Shown: positions 1-5,703 of the stretch, piece after piece
Layout of the letters: every line of letters begins with the position of its first letter
Numbering within the stretch: the stretch's first letter is position 1
Assembly (NCBI GenBank): GCA_902525995.1
Contig: CABZJG010000125.1
Location: 1-5,703, forward strand
Reading direction: 5' to 3'
Source of the DNA: Paracoccaceae bacterium
GTDB taxonomy: Bacteria; Pseudomonadota; Alphaproteobacteria; Rhodobacterales; Rhodobacteraceae
Length of the DNA stretch: 5,703 nucleotides
Notes under the pieces: model-generated
The model's input: the letters and a program-made list of their open reading frames with translations, nothing else
Told to the model about the DNA's origin: nothing
The model's database searches: none
Translations under genes and position numbers: made by a program

Positions 1-429
1 ATGCCGCATTCCAGTGGGCGCAGGGCCATCATCAAAGATATGACCCAGATGGCTGCCGCAGCGCCGGCAATGACATTCGGTGCGGGTCATTAAAAACTTG
101 CGGTCAATACGGGTTTCGACCGCATTTGCTTGCGCCTGCCAAAAACTCGGCCAGCCGGTGCCGCTGTCAAATTTATGCTCTGAGCTGTAGAGCGCCAAAT
201 CGCATCCGCGGCAATGATACATTCCATCGGCATAGTTTTTATCCAGTGGTGAGGTAAACGCCCGCTCGGTGCCCTCTTTGCGCATGACTTTATACTCAAG
301 CGGGCTCAGCATCGCTTTCCATTCGTCGTCACTTCGCATCACTTCAAAGATTTCCTCTTCATTTGCCCAAGCAGCGCGGCCCATAAGCCCGGCCATGGCA
401 GTTGTAGCAAAAAAATCACGTCGAGTCAT
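1..429 (-). CDS. msrB: Tat-exported peptide-methionine (R)-S-oxide reductase, C-terminus beyond the window edge
   Basis: MsrB reduces methionine-R-sulfoxide in proteins back to methionine, usually with thioredoxin-like electron donors. The 143 visible codons read from an ATG at 429 without a stop to the left edge. The N-terminus (residues 1-22) is a twin-arginine signal: MTRRDFF, a short hydrophobic stretch, then an AWA cleavage site before Asn23, so the enzyme should act in the periplasm. Zinc-binding pairs are Cys73/Cys76 (CRGC) and Cys121/Cys124 (CRRC), with the family motifs SGTGWPSFW and GSHLGHIFDDGPAPTG. An additional Cys119 lies two residues before the second pair. The visible part ends at ...GMRH; in the family the catalytic Cys (RHCxN) is the next residue, so it lies just outside. 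The start is fixed by a strong AGGAGG site. The gene is divergent from cobS and unlikely to belong to its operon. Family assignment is very secure; periplasmic location is inferred from the signal. Confidence 0.95.
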   Translation of the reverse strand, partial: MTRRDFFATTAMAGLMGRAAWANEEEIFEVMRSDDEWKAMLSPLEYKVMRKEGTERAFTSPLDKNYADGMYHCRGCDLALYSSEHKFDSGTGWPSFWQAQANAVETRIDRKFLMTRTECHCRRCGSHLGHIFDDGPAPTGMRH

Positions 430-436
430 TTGGGTA

Positions 437-442
437 CCTCCT
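437..442 (-). promoter_or_regulatory. Ribosome binding site of msrB
   Basis: On the minus strand this reads AGGAGG, a perfect Shine-Dalgarno core, with 7 nt between it and the ATG at 429. It fixes the msrB start at the methionine that opens the twin-arginine signal peptide rather than at an internal methionine. Confidence 0.85.
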
Positions 443-609
443 GCCCTATGGTGTGGTGTTTTCCGCCCATTTCTCAAGTCACTTTAGGCCACAATTGCGT
501 GATCTGATGAAGCTTGCAGCATTCTTGCATTTTCTTAAATTTTTATTTGCCCTTCCCCTTGCCCTTATCCGCGTTATGTTGCACCACATCAGGGATTATT
601 TTTGCCAAA

Positions 610-615
610 AGGAAG
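610..615 (+). promoter_or_regulatory. Ribosome binding site that decides the cobS start
   Basis: AGGAAG lies 7 nt upstream of the ATG at 623, a good spacing. The competing starts are TTG at 602, which lies upstream of this site, and ATGs at 635 and 644, which are 19 nt or more away from it with no better site of their own. This favours 623. Confidence 0.65.
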
Positions 616-622
616 TTTGGGC

Positions 623-1612
623 ATGGCCGATGGCATGAGCGATATGACTGCAAAGCCAACCGAAGATATTTCGGTCCGCGAAGTCTTTGGAATTGATAGC
701 GATATGGTGGTAAAGGGGTTCGCCACCGGGGGCGAGCGCATCCCTGAAATTGATCCGACCTATAAATTTGATCCGGACACAACACTGGCGATTCTGGCAG
801 GGTTTTCGCACAATCGCCGGGTGATGATCCAAGGCTATCACGGCACCGGAAAATCAACCCATATTGAACAGGTTGCAGCGCGGCTGAACTGGGCGGCGGT
901 GCGGGTCAATCTTGATAGTCACATCAGCCGTATCGATTTGATCGGTAAGGATGCGATCAAGCTAAAAGACGGCCTGCAGGTCACCGAGTTTCACGAAGGT
1001 ATCCTGCCTTGGGCCCTGCGCAATCCGGTGGCCATTGTGTTTGATGAATATGACGCCGGCCGCGCCGACGTGATGTTTGTGATCCAGCGGGTGCTTGAAC
1101 ATGACGGCAAGCTGACCTTGATGGATCAGAACGAAATTATAACGCCGCATCCGCAGTTTCGTTTGTTTGCCACGGCCAACACCGTTGGCCTTGGCGATAC
1201 CACAGGGCTTTATCACGGCACCCAGCAAATCAACCAGGCGCAAATGGACCGCTGGTCTTTGGTGGCCACATTGAACTATCTTTCCATTGAGGCGGAAACT
1301 GCGATTGTTCTGGCCAAAGCGCCGCATTACAACACAGAAACCGGACGTAAAACGGTCAAGCAGATGGTAACTGTTGCCGATCTGACCCGCACTGCGTTTA
1401 TGAACGGTGATCTGTCCACAGTGATGAGCCCGCGTACAGTTATTAACTGGGCGCAGAACGCCGAAATTTTCCGCAACAGCCTTGGCTATGCGTTCCGGCT
1501 TTCGTTCCTGAACAAATGCGACGAATTGGAACGCCAGACTGTGGCAGAATTTTATCAGCGCTGTTTTGACGAGGAGCTGCCAGAAAGCGCAGCCAGCGTT
1601 AGTCTGGGCTAA
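623..1612 (+). CDS. cobS: Cobaltochelatase AAA+ ATPase subunit CobS
   Basis: CobS is the AAA+ motor of the aerobic (late-cobalt) cobaltochelatase CobNST. With CobT it forms a chaperone-like ring complex that drives ATP-dependent insertion of Co2+ by CobN into hydrogenobyrinic acid a,c-diamide, in the cytoplasm. The 329-residue product has a short N-terminal segment (about 1-45) with the conserved run YKFDPDTTLAIL just after it. Walker A is GYHGTGKST (71-79) and Walker B is AIVFDEYD (137-144). A sensor-1 stretch FATAN has Asn185, and QMDRW carries a likely arginine finger at Arg209. The C-terminal SPRT/NWAQNAE region follows, and the tail is ELPESAASVSLG. Length and motifs match full-length family members. 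I chose ATG 623 because of its ribosome binding site; ATG 635 would remove only four residues. A 104-nt gap separates it from cobT, larger than usual for tightly coupled subunits. CobN is not in the window. Confidence 0.96.
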   Translation: MADGMSDMTAKPTEDISVREVFGIDSDMVVKGFATGGERIPEIDPTYKFDPDTTLAILAGFSHNRRVMIQGYHGTGKSTHIEQVAARLNWAAVRVNLDSHISRIDLIGKDAIKLKDGLQVTEFHEGILPWALRNPVAIVFDEYDAGRADVMFVIQRVLEHDGKLTLMDQNEIITPHPQFRLFATANTVGLGDTTGLYHGTQQINQAQMDRWSLVATLNYLSIEAETAIVLAKAPHYNTETGRKTVKQMVTVADLTRTAFMNGDLSTVMSPRTVINWAQNAEIFRNSLGYAFRLSFLNKCDELERQTVAEFYQRCFDEELPESAASVSLG

Positions 1613-1623
1613 GCATTCGCGAT

Positions 1624-1641
1624 CCGCGCCTTTTGGCGCGG
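1624..1641 (+). other. Perfect GC-rich hairpin just after cobS
   Basis: CCGCGCC (1624-1630), loop TTTT, GGCGCGG (1635-1641) form a perfect 7-bp stem, all G-C, 11 nt after the cobS stop. No T run follows directly, so it is not a canonical intrinsic terminator. It could stabilise the 3' end of a cobS transcript, be part of a larger attenuator with the hairpin at 1650-1686, or be incidental. Confidence 0.45.
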
Positions 1642-1649
1642 GCGCATGG

Positions 1650-1695
1650 CACAAGGCTTTTAAATAAACTGCGCTTTGGGCTTGTGATTTTTTTT
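1650..1695 (+). terminator. Terminator-like hairpin with T8 run in the cobS-cobT spacer (possible attenuator)
   Basis: CACAAG (1650-1655) pairs with CTTGTG (1681-1686), and an A plus eight Ts (1688-1695) follow at once. The stem is only 6 bp and half A-T, and the loop is 25 nt, so it is weaker than a typical intrinsic terminator. A competing 5-bp pairing, GCGCA (1642-1646) with TGCGC (1670-1674), would break it. The layout suits partial termination between cobS and cobT, but a functional role is inference only. Confidence 0.3.
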
Positions 1696-1716
1696 CGAGT
1701 GAGCGAGACTTGGCCA

Positions 1717-3594
1717 ATGGCACAGCACTCCGACAACCCAGCCGATCCATTTAAAAAGGCCCTTGCCGAGGCCACCAAAGTGATGGCTGATGATCCTGAA
1801 TTGTCGGTCACCTATTCGGTCGATCCCTCAGGCGTGTCGGGCGATACCATGCGGTTGCCGCAGGTCAGCCGCCGGATGAGCCGCGATGAGGTTCTCGTGG
1901 CGCGCGGAACCGCCGATGCGCTGGCGCTGCACCGAAAATATCACAATGATGCAACCCACAGTAAATACTGCCCGCAAGGAAGCATTGCCCAAGAGCTTCA
2001 TGAGGCAATGGAAGTGGCGCGCTGCGAAGCCATGGGCGCGCGTGATATGCCCGGAACAGCAGCCAATATTGACGCGAAAATTGGCGCAGAGGCCACACAG
2101 AAAGGCTATGAGCAGATCACTGATCGCGCGGATGCCCCGCTTGCGACCGCCACCGGATATTTGATCCGCCATCTGGCAACTGGCCGTGATCTGCCGGCCG
2201 GAGCGCAAAATGTGATGGAGCTGTGGCGCGATTTTATCGAGGGTCAGGCCAGCGAGCAATTGAACAATCTCCACGATATTCTTTCCGATCAGGCCGATTT
2301 TGCCCGTTTTGCGCGGCAGATCATTTCCGATCTTGGATATGGCGATCAACTGGGCGATGACCCCGATGAGATGGACGACGAAGCTCAGGAAGACGCTGAG
2401 CAAACCGAAGAAGATGATCAAGATCCCGACAGCACCGGACAGGACGAAAGCTCCGAAGATGAAGCCGACGCCAACCCCGAACAAAGTCAGGACGAACAAC
2501 AAGACCCCACAGCAGCGCAAATTAGCCTTGATGACAGCGCGGATGACGAAATAGACGACGATGCAGATATGCCCGAAGGCGACGCCCCACAAGAGCCGCC
2601 CGCGCCGCTGCCCATCTCCGAAGCCGATCCGGACTATAAGGTATACGCACAGAATTTTGACGAAGAAATCAAAGCCGAGGATTTGGCCGAACCGGTCGAA
2701 CTTGAACGGCTGCGGGCCTACTTGGACCAACAGCTTGAGCCGCTCAAGGGCGCGGTGGCCCGTCTGGCCAATAAATTGCAACGTCGGCTTCAGGCACAGC
2801 AAAACCGCAGTTGGCTGTTTGATCTGGATGAAGGCATTCTGGATGCAGGGCGCCTTGCCCGTGTGGTCAGCACACCGACCACCCCGCTCAGCTTTAAGAT
2901 GGAAAAGGACACAGAGTTTCGCGATACTGTGGTGACGCTTTTGCTGGACAACTCCGGCTCGATGCGGGGCCGCCCGATTTCCATTGCGGCCATCTGCGCC
3001 GATGTTCTGGCCCGCACGCTTGAGCGCTGCAATGTCAAGGTCGAGATCTTGGGCTTTACCACCCGCGCGTGGAAAGGCGGGCAAAGCCGCGAGCACTGGC
3101 TGAACGAAGGCCGGCCGCAGCAACCGGGACGTTTGAATGATCTGCGCCACATCATCTACAAAGGCGCCGATGCACCCTGGCGGCGCGTGCGCTCGAACCT
3201 CGGGCTGATGATGAAAGAGGGCCTGCTGAAAGAAAATATCGACGGTGAGGCGCTGGAATGGGCCCATCGCCGCATGGCCAATCGCCCCGAAGCACGCAAA
3301 ATTCTGATGGTCATTTCGGATGGTGCACCCGTGGATGACAGCACTTTGTCGGTCAATGCCGCAAATTATCTTGAAAAACACCTGCGCGATGTCATTGCGA
3401 TGGTGGAACGGCGCAAAGCCGTTGAATTGCTGGCCATTGGTATTGGCCATGATGTGACGCGGTATTATGAACGTGCAGTCACCATCACCGATGTCGAGCA
3501 ATTGGCGGGCGCAATGACCGAACAGCTTGCCGCGCTGTTTGACACCGATCCACGCGCCCGCGCCCGCGCGATGGGTTTGCGCAAGACCGGATAG
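1717..3594 (+). CDS. cobT: Cobaltochelatase subunit CobT (von Willebrand factor A domain)
   Basis: CobT is the second chaperone subunit of cobaltochelatase CobNST, binding CobS through its C-terminal region. The 625-residue product has three parts. The N-terminal domain (about 1-210) starts with DNPADPFKKALAEAT and contains the conserved EAMEVARCEAMGAR stretch. Residues 214-289 form an acidic linker with 37 Asp/Glu of 76 and no Lys or Arg. The C-terminal part (from about 300) ends in a VWA domain with a complete MIDAS metal site: DNSGS (Asp411, Ser413, Ser415), Thr448/Thr449 in GFTTRAW, and Asp535 in SDGAP. The chain ends in an RARARA tail (613-618). The upstream frame is open to a TTG at 1633, but the family N-terminus begins near MAQHSDNPADP, so I use ATG 1717; its ribosome binding site is weak (GAG at 1705-1707). 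It follows cobS after 104 nt and precedes the aminopeptidase by 3 nt. A 606-codon antisense open frame over this gene is a by-product of its Asp/Glu codons. Confidence 0.96.
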   Translation: MAQHSDNPADPFKKALAEATKVMADDPELSVTYSVDPSGVSGDTMRLPQVSRRMSRDEVLVARGTADALALHRKYHNDATHSKYCPQGSIAQELHEAMEVARCEAMGARDMPGTAANIDAKIGAEATQKGYEQITDRADAPLATATGYLIRHLATGRDLPAGAQNVMELWRDFIEGQASEQLNNLHDILSDQADFARFARQIISDLGYGDQLGDDPDEMDDEAQEDAEQTEEDDQDPDSTGQDESSEDEADANPEQSQDEQQDPTAAQISLDDSADDEIDDDADMPEGDAPQEPPAPLPISEADPDYKVYAQNFDEEIKAEDLAEPVELERLRAYLDQQLEPLKGAVARLANKLQRRLQAQQNRSWLFDLDEGILDAGRLARVVSTPTTPLSFKMEKDTEFRDTVVTLLLDNSGSMRGRPISIAAICADVLARTLERCNVKVEILGFTTRAWKGGQSREHWLNEGRPQQPGRLNDLRHIIYKGADAPWRRVRSNLGLMMKEGLLKENIDGEALEWAHRRMANRPEARKILMVISDGAPVDDSTLSVNAANYLEKHLRDVIAMVERRKAVELLAIGIGHDVTRYYERAVTITDVEQLAGAMTEQLAALFDTDPRARARAMGLRKTG

Positions 3595-3597
3595 AAG

Positions 3598-5403
3598 ATG
3601 ACAAAAGCGCTGTATCAGAGTTTTGACAATCAATCCGACCCCGATCAAGGGCCAGAGCGCCTGAACAAGTTACGGCAAGAAATCGCCGCCCGCGAACTTA
3701 CAGGCTACCTAGTGCCGCGCGCCGATGTGCATCAGGGCGAATATGTTGCCGCGCGCGATGAACGCCTAGCCTGGCTTACTGGCTTCACTGGCTCGGCTGG
3801 TTTCTGCGCGGTTCTGCCCACATGCGCAGGTGTTTTTGTCGATGGGCGTTATCGTGTTCAAGTTAAAACCCAGGTTCGAGATGTCTTTACACCGGTCGAC
3901 TGGCCCCAAGTTAAAGTGCCTGACTGGCTGCGCAGCAACGTGACCGAGGGCACCATTGGCTTTGACCCTTGGCTGCATACACTGAGCGAGATTGAAGGCT
4001 ATTCCAAAGCCTTGGACGGGAGCGGCATAACGCTTAGCCCCTGCGAAAATTTAATTGACCTTATCTGGCCGGATCAGCCAGATGCGCCCATGGCAAAGGC
4101 ATTTGCCTATGAGGAAAAATACGCCGGCAAAACCCATTTGCAAAAACGTCAGGATATCGCGCGCGTGCTCAAGGACGCGGGCCAAGACGCTGCCGTCATC
4201 ACCCTGCCTGACAGTCTGGCATGGCTGCTCAGTATGCGCGGCGGCGATGTCAGCCATGTGCCAATAGCCCATGGTTTTGTTATATTGCACGGCGATGCCA
4301 GTGCTGATTTATTTATGGCCGCAGATAAGCTGTCGCAAATTGGTGATCATCTTGGGCCTGATATCCGCGTGCATGCACCGGATAGTTTTGGCCAATATCT
4401 TTCCACCCTGACGGGTACAGTGCGCATCGATCCCGATAATGTGCCTATGGCTGTGGCCAGTATTCTGACCACCTCAGGCATTGCAACGCAGCGGGCGCAA
4501 GACCCGACCATCCTGCCAAAAGCCTGCAAAAACTCTGTCGAGCTGATGCAGGCGCGCGGCGCGCATTTGCGCGATGCGGCTGCCATGTGTGAATTTTTAT
4601 GCTGGCTGGATGCCCAAGCGATCGGGACATTAAGCGAAATAGATGTCGCCGTGGCGCTGGAAGGTTTTCGCCGTGCAGATCCGGCCCTAACTGACATTAG
4701 CTTTGATACTATTTCAGCCAGCGGCCCCAATGCCGCATTGCCACATTACAGCGTTACAAAAGCCAGCAACCGCCAACTCAAAGAGGGCGAAGTGATGCTG
4801 GTCGACAGCGGCGGTCAGTATTTGGACGGCACCACAGATATCACCCGCACCATCGCCGTCGGAGCGCAGCCAGATGCGGTCAAACGCGCATTCACCCGGG
4901 TTTTGCAGGGCATGATCGCCATTTCAAGGCTGCGGTTTCCCGCCGGCATCGCTGGCCGCGATCTTGATGGCTTTGCCCGCGCCGCGCTTTGGGCAGCCGG
5001 TCAGGACTTTAACCACGGAACCGGCCATGGGGTCGGCCAGTTTCTAAGTGTGCACGAAGGCCCACAGCGGCTTTCGCGTCAATCAACAATCGCCTTGGAC
5101 GCGGGCATGATCCTTTCCAATGAGCCGGGGTTTTACCAAGAAGGCCAGTTTGGCATTCGCACCGAAAACCTATTGGTGGTGCAACCTGCTCAGGTCCCAG
5201 ACGAGGGCAATATCAAAACCCTATACGAGTTTGAAACACTGACTTATGTGCCGATTGACTTACGAATGGTAATCAGTGAAATGCTGTCCGAGCCAGAAAG
5301 AATATGGCTTAATTCCTATCATCAAAACTGCCGTGAAAAAATCAGTCATCGCCTTAGCGACAATTCTAGGCTATGGTTGGAACAGGCCACACGGCCGGTT
5401 TAA
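3598..5403 (+). CDS. Xaa-Pro aminopeptidase, M24B family, three-domain (XPNPEP1-like) form
   Basis: The enzyme removes an N-terminal residue that precedes proline, probably in the cytoplasm since no signal peptide is visible. The 601 residues fit the long three-domain type: two creatinase-like N-terminal domains (about 15-150 and 160-300), a pita-bread catalytic domain (about 310-530), and a C-terminal extension (about 540-601) with WLNSYHQNCREKI. Aligned from memory to human XPNPEP1, all five metal ligands are present: Asp403 (VDSGGQY), Asp414 (DGTTDITRT), His477 (HGTGHGVG), Glu509 (SNEPGFY) and Glu523 (GIRTENL). The substrate-handling His383 (LPHYS) and His486 (VHEGP) are also there, so it should be active with two Mn2+-type metals. 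The start is 3 nt after the cobT stop with only GGA (3589-3591) as a ribosome binding site, so translation is probably coupled to cobT. Symbols such as pepP are used for this family, but E. coli PepP is a shorter type, so I leave it blank. Confidence 0.94.
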   Translation: MTKALYQSFDNQSDPDQGPERLNKLRQEIAARELTGYLVPRADVHQGEYVAARDERLAWLTGFTGSAGFCAVLPTCAGVFVDGRYRVQVKTQVRDVFTPVDWPQVKVPDWLRSNVTEGTIGFDPWLHTLSEIEGYSKALDGSGITLSPCENLIDLIWPDQPDAPMAKAFAYEEKYAGKTHLQKRQDIARVLKDAGQDAAVITLPDSLAWLLSMRGGDVSHVPIAHGFVILHGDASADLFMAADKLSQIGDHLGPDIRVHAPDSFGQYLSTLTGTVRIDPDNVPMAVASILTTSGIATQRAQDPTILPKACKNSVELMQARGAHLRDAAAMCEFLCWLDAQAIGTLSEIDVAVALEGFRRADPALTDISFDTISASGPNAALPHYSVTKASNRQLKEGEVMLVDSGGQYLDGTTDITRTIAVGAQPDAVKRAFTRVLQGMIAISRLRFPAGIAGRDLDGFARAALWAAGQDFNHGTGHGVGQFLSVHEGPQRLSRQSTIALDAGMILSNEPGFYQEGQFGIRTENLLVVQPAQVPDEGNIKTLYEFETLTYVPIDLRMVISEMLSEPERIWLNSYHQNCREKISHRLSDNSRLWLEQATRPV

Positions 5404-5415
5404 GATAATTTTTTT
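5381..5415 (+). terminator. Weak terminator candidate at the aminopeptidase stop codon
   Basis: AACAGGCC (5381-5388), loop ACAC, GGCCGGTT (5393-5400) can fold with one A/G mismatch, overlapping the last codons of the aminopeptidase. A T7 run (5409-5415) follows, but 8 nt separate stem and T run, which is too far for a canonical intrinsic terminator. It may be incidental; if it works, the DUF427 gene would need its own promoter, which I cannot see in the 50-nt gap. Confidence 0.22.
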
Positions 5416-5443
5416 CACAAATCGCAGAAATTACCTGCTTGAA

Positions 5444-5449
5444 AAGGGG
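5444..5449 (+). promoter_or_regulatory. Ribosome binding site ahead of the DUF427 frame
   Basis: AAGGGG stands 4 nt before ATG 5454 (6 nt if AAGG alone is counted). It supports 5454 as the original start of the DUF427 gene, which makes the stop codon seven codons later a real interruption rather than upstream non-coding sequence. Confidence 0.55.
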
Positions 5450-5453
5450 CTTT

Positions 5454-5703
5454 ATGACCTCACCTGTACGAATATAAAAAGCCGGGGGAACCTGGACTGT
5501 GCGCGCCGGCGGCGCGATTATCGGAGAAAGCAATGCAGCGCTGGAATTGGTTGAGAACGGCCTTGATCCGGTGATTTATTTTCCCCGAAAAGATGTGGCA
5601 ATGGTATTTTTAGACCGCAGCGCCCGGTCGAGCCAATGCAAGATCAAAGGCGAAGCCAGCTATTTTTCAATCGTGACCAAAAACACCACATTGGAAAATG
5701 CCG
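5454..5703 (+). pseudogene. DUF427 (NTP_transf_9, PF04248) protein gene with in-frame stop at codon 8; right end beyond window
   Basis: From ATG 5454 the frame reads MTSPVRI, then TAA (5475-5477), then stays open in the same frame to the window edge (75 codons). The downstream translation is clearly DUF427, a small (about 100-130 residue) family of unknown biochemical function: KAGGTWTVRAGGAIIGES, ALELVE, PVIYFPRKDVAMVFLDRS, then a KGEASYFSI stretch. Family members I recall have a Glu, His or similar residue where the stop stands (VRIxKAGGTW), so one GAA-to-TAA change explains it. The part that should contain AAWSYE and the HLAFY end lies outside. Alternatives are a shorter working gene starting at GTG 5499, which has GGGGGA (5484-5489) 9 nt upstream and would lose 15 residues, or a sequencing error. 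It lies 50 nt after the aminopeptidase stop. The family call is strong; pseudogene status is uncertain. Confidence 0.75.

Larger units (their letters stand above)
430..622. promoter_or_regulatory. Divergent intergenic region between msrB and cobS
   Basis: These 193 bases hold no convincing gene; short open frames here have no ribosome binding site and no recognisable protein. Both msrB (leftward) and cobS (rightward) must be transcribed from it unless cobS is read from further away. It contains an AT-rich core at about 530-548. Short repeats are present: CTTGCA at 513-518 and 524-529, and TTGCCCTT at 547-554 and 559-566. I see no clear sigma-70 pair on either strand; the best for cobS is TTGCAG (514-519) with TAAATT (536-541), which is weak. 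No cobalamin riboswitch B12-box is visible ahead of cobS. Confidence 0.5.

Noticed and set aside
430..622. Small ORFs in the msrB-cobS intergenic region
   Set aside because: The open frames there extend into neighbouring genes in the wrong frame, lack ribosome binding sites, and show no recognisable protein features.
1633..1716. An N-terminal extension of CobT from the TTG at 1633
   Set aside because: It would begin inside the loop of the 1624-1641 hairpin, has no ribosome binding site, and adds 28 residues not seen in the family. ATG 1717 gives the expected N-terminus.
962..1750. A 262-codon antisense open frame over cobS and the cobS-cobT spacer
   Set aside because: It lies opposite strongly conserved CobS coding sequence, has no recognisable domain, and is a codon-usage shadow.
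3551..3570. GCGCCC-type short repeat near the end of cobT
   Set aside because: It simply encodes the RARARA tail with GC-rich codons; three units are too few to call a functional repeat.
1828..3648. A 606-codon antisense open frame covering almost all of cobT, with hydrophobic runs
   Set aside because: Its codons are in exact register with cobT, so the Asp and Glu codons GAT, GAC, GAA and GAG read as Ile, Val, Phe and Leu. The acidic linker thus mimics membrane segments. The forward frame is an unmistakable CobT and the antisense product resembles no family I know.
5276..5554. A 92-codon plus-strand open frame overlapping the end of the aminopeptidase and the start of DUF427
   Set aside because: It is out of frame with both recognisable proteins and its translation resembles nothing known.

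Overview
The window looks like a piece of an alphaproteobacterial chromosome, most likely from the Rhodobacterales (Roseobacter-like). I base this on the close match of the CobS and CobT proteins to what I recall of that group, the separate cobS–cobT pair of the aerobic cobalamin pathway, a Tat-signal MsrB, and a moderate GC content. I cannot name a genus. There is no sign of a mobile element, CRISPR array, tRNA or rRNA.

Layout. Positions 1-429 (minus strand) hold the N-terminal 143 codons of a Tat-exported methionine-R-sulfoxide reductase (msrB), cut by the window edge just before its expected catalytic cysteine. A divergent intergenic region (430-622) separates it from a rightward cluster. 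The cluster contains cobS (623-1612, AAA+ ATPase subunit of cobaltochelatase), a 104-nt spacer with two hairpin candidates and a T8 run, cobT (1717-3594, the von Willebrand A / acidic-linker subunit), and a 601-residue M24B Xaa-Pro aminopeptidase (3598-5403) that starts 3 nt after the cobT stop. Last comes the start of a DUF427 (NTP_transf_9) gene (5454-5703), cut by the right edge.

How the genes work together. CobS and CobT are the partner subunits that, with CobN (not in this window), insert cobalt into hydrogenobyrinic acid a,c-diamide using ATP, in the late-cobalt (aerobic) route to vitamin B12. The aminopeptidase is probably co-transcribed and translationally coupled with cobT but has no known role in B12 synthesis. 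MsrB is divergent and acts in periplasmic protein repair.

Most notable points. The DUF427 reading frame carries a TAA stop at its eighth codon (5475-5477), directly after a good ribosome binding site and ATG, while everything downstream stays in frame and conserved. The cobS–cobT spacer carries a terminator-like hairpin with a T8 tract that could set the CobS:CobT ratio. The cobS upstream region has YTTGC repeats spaced at near-helical-turn multiples. I found no convincing new biological system: the four main genes are well-known families.
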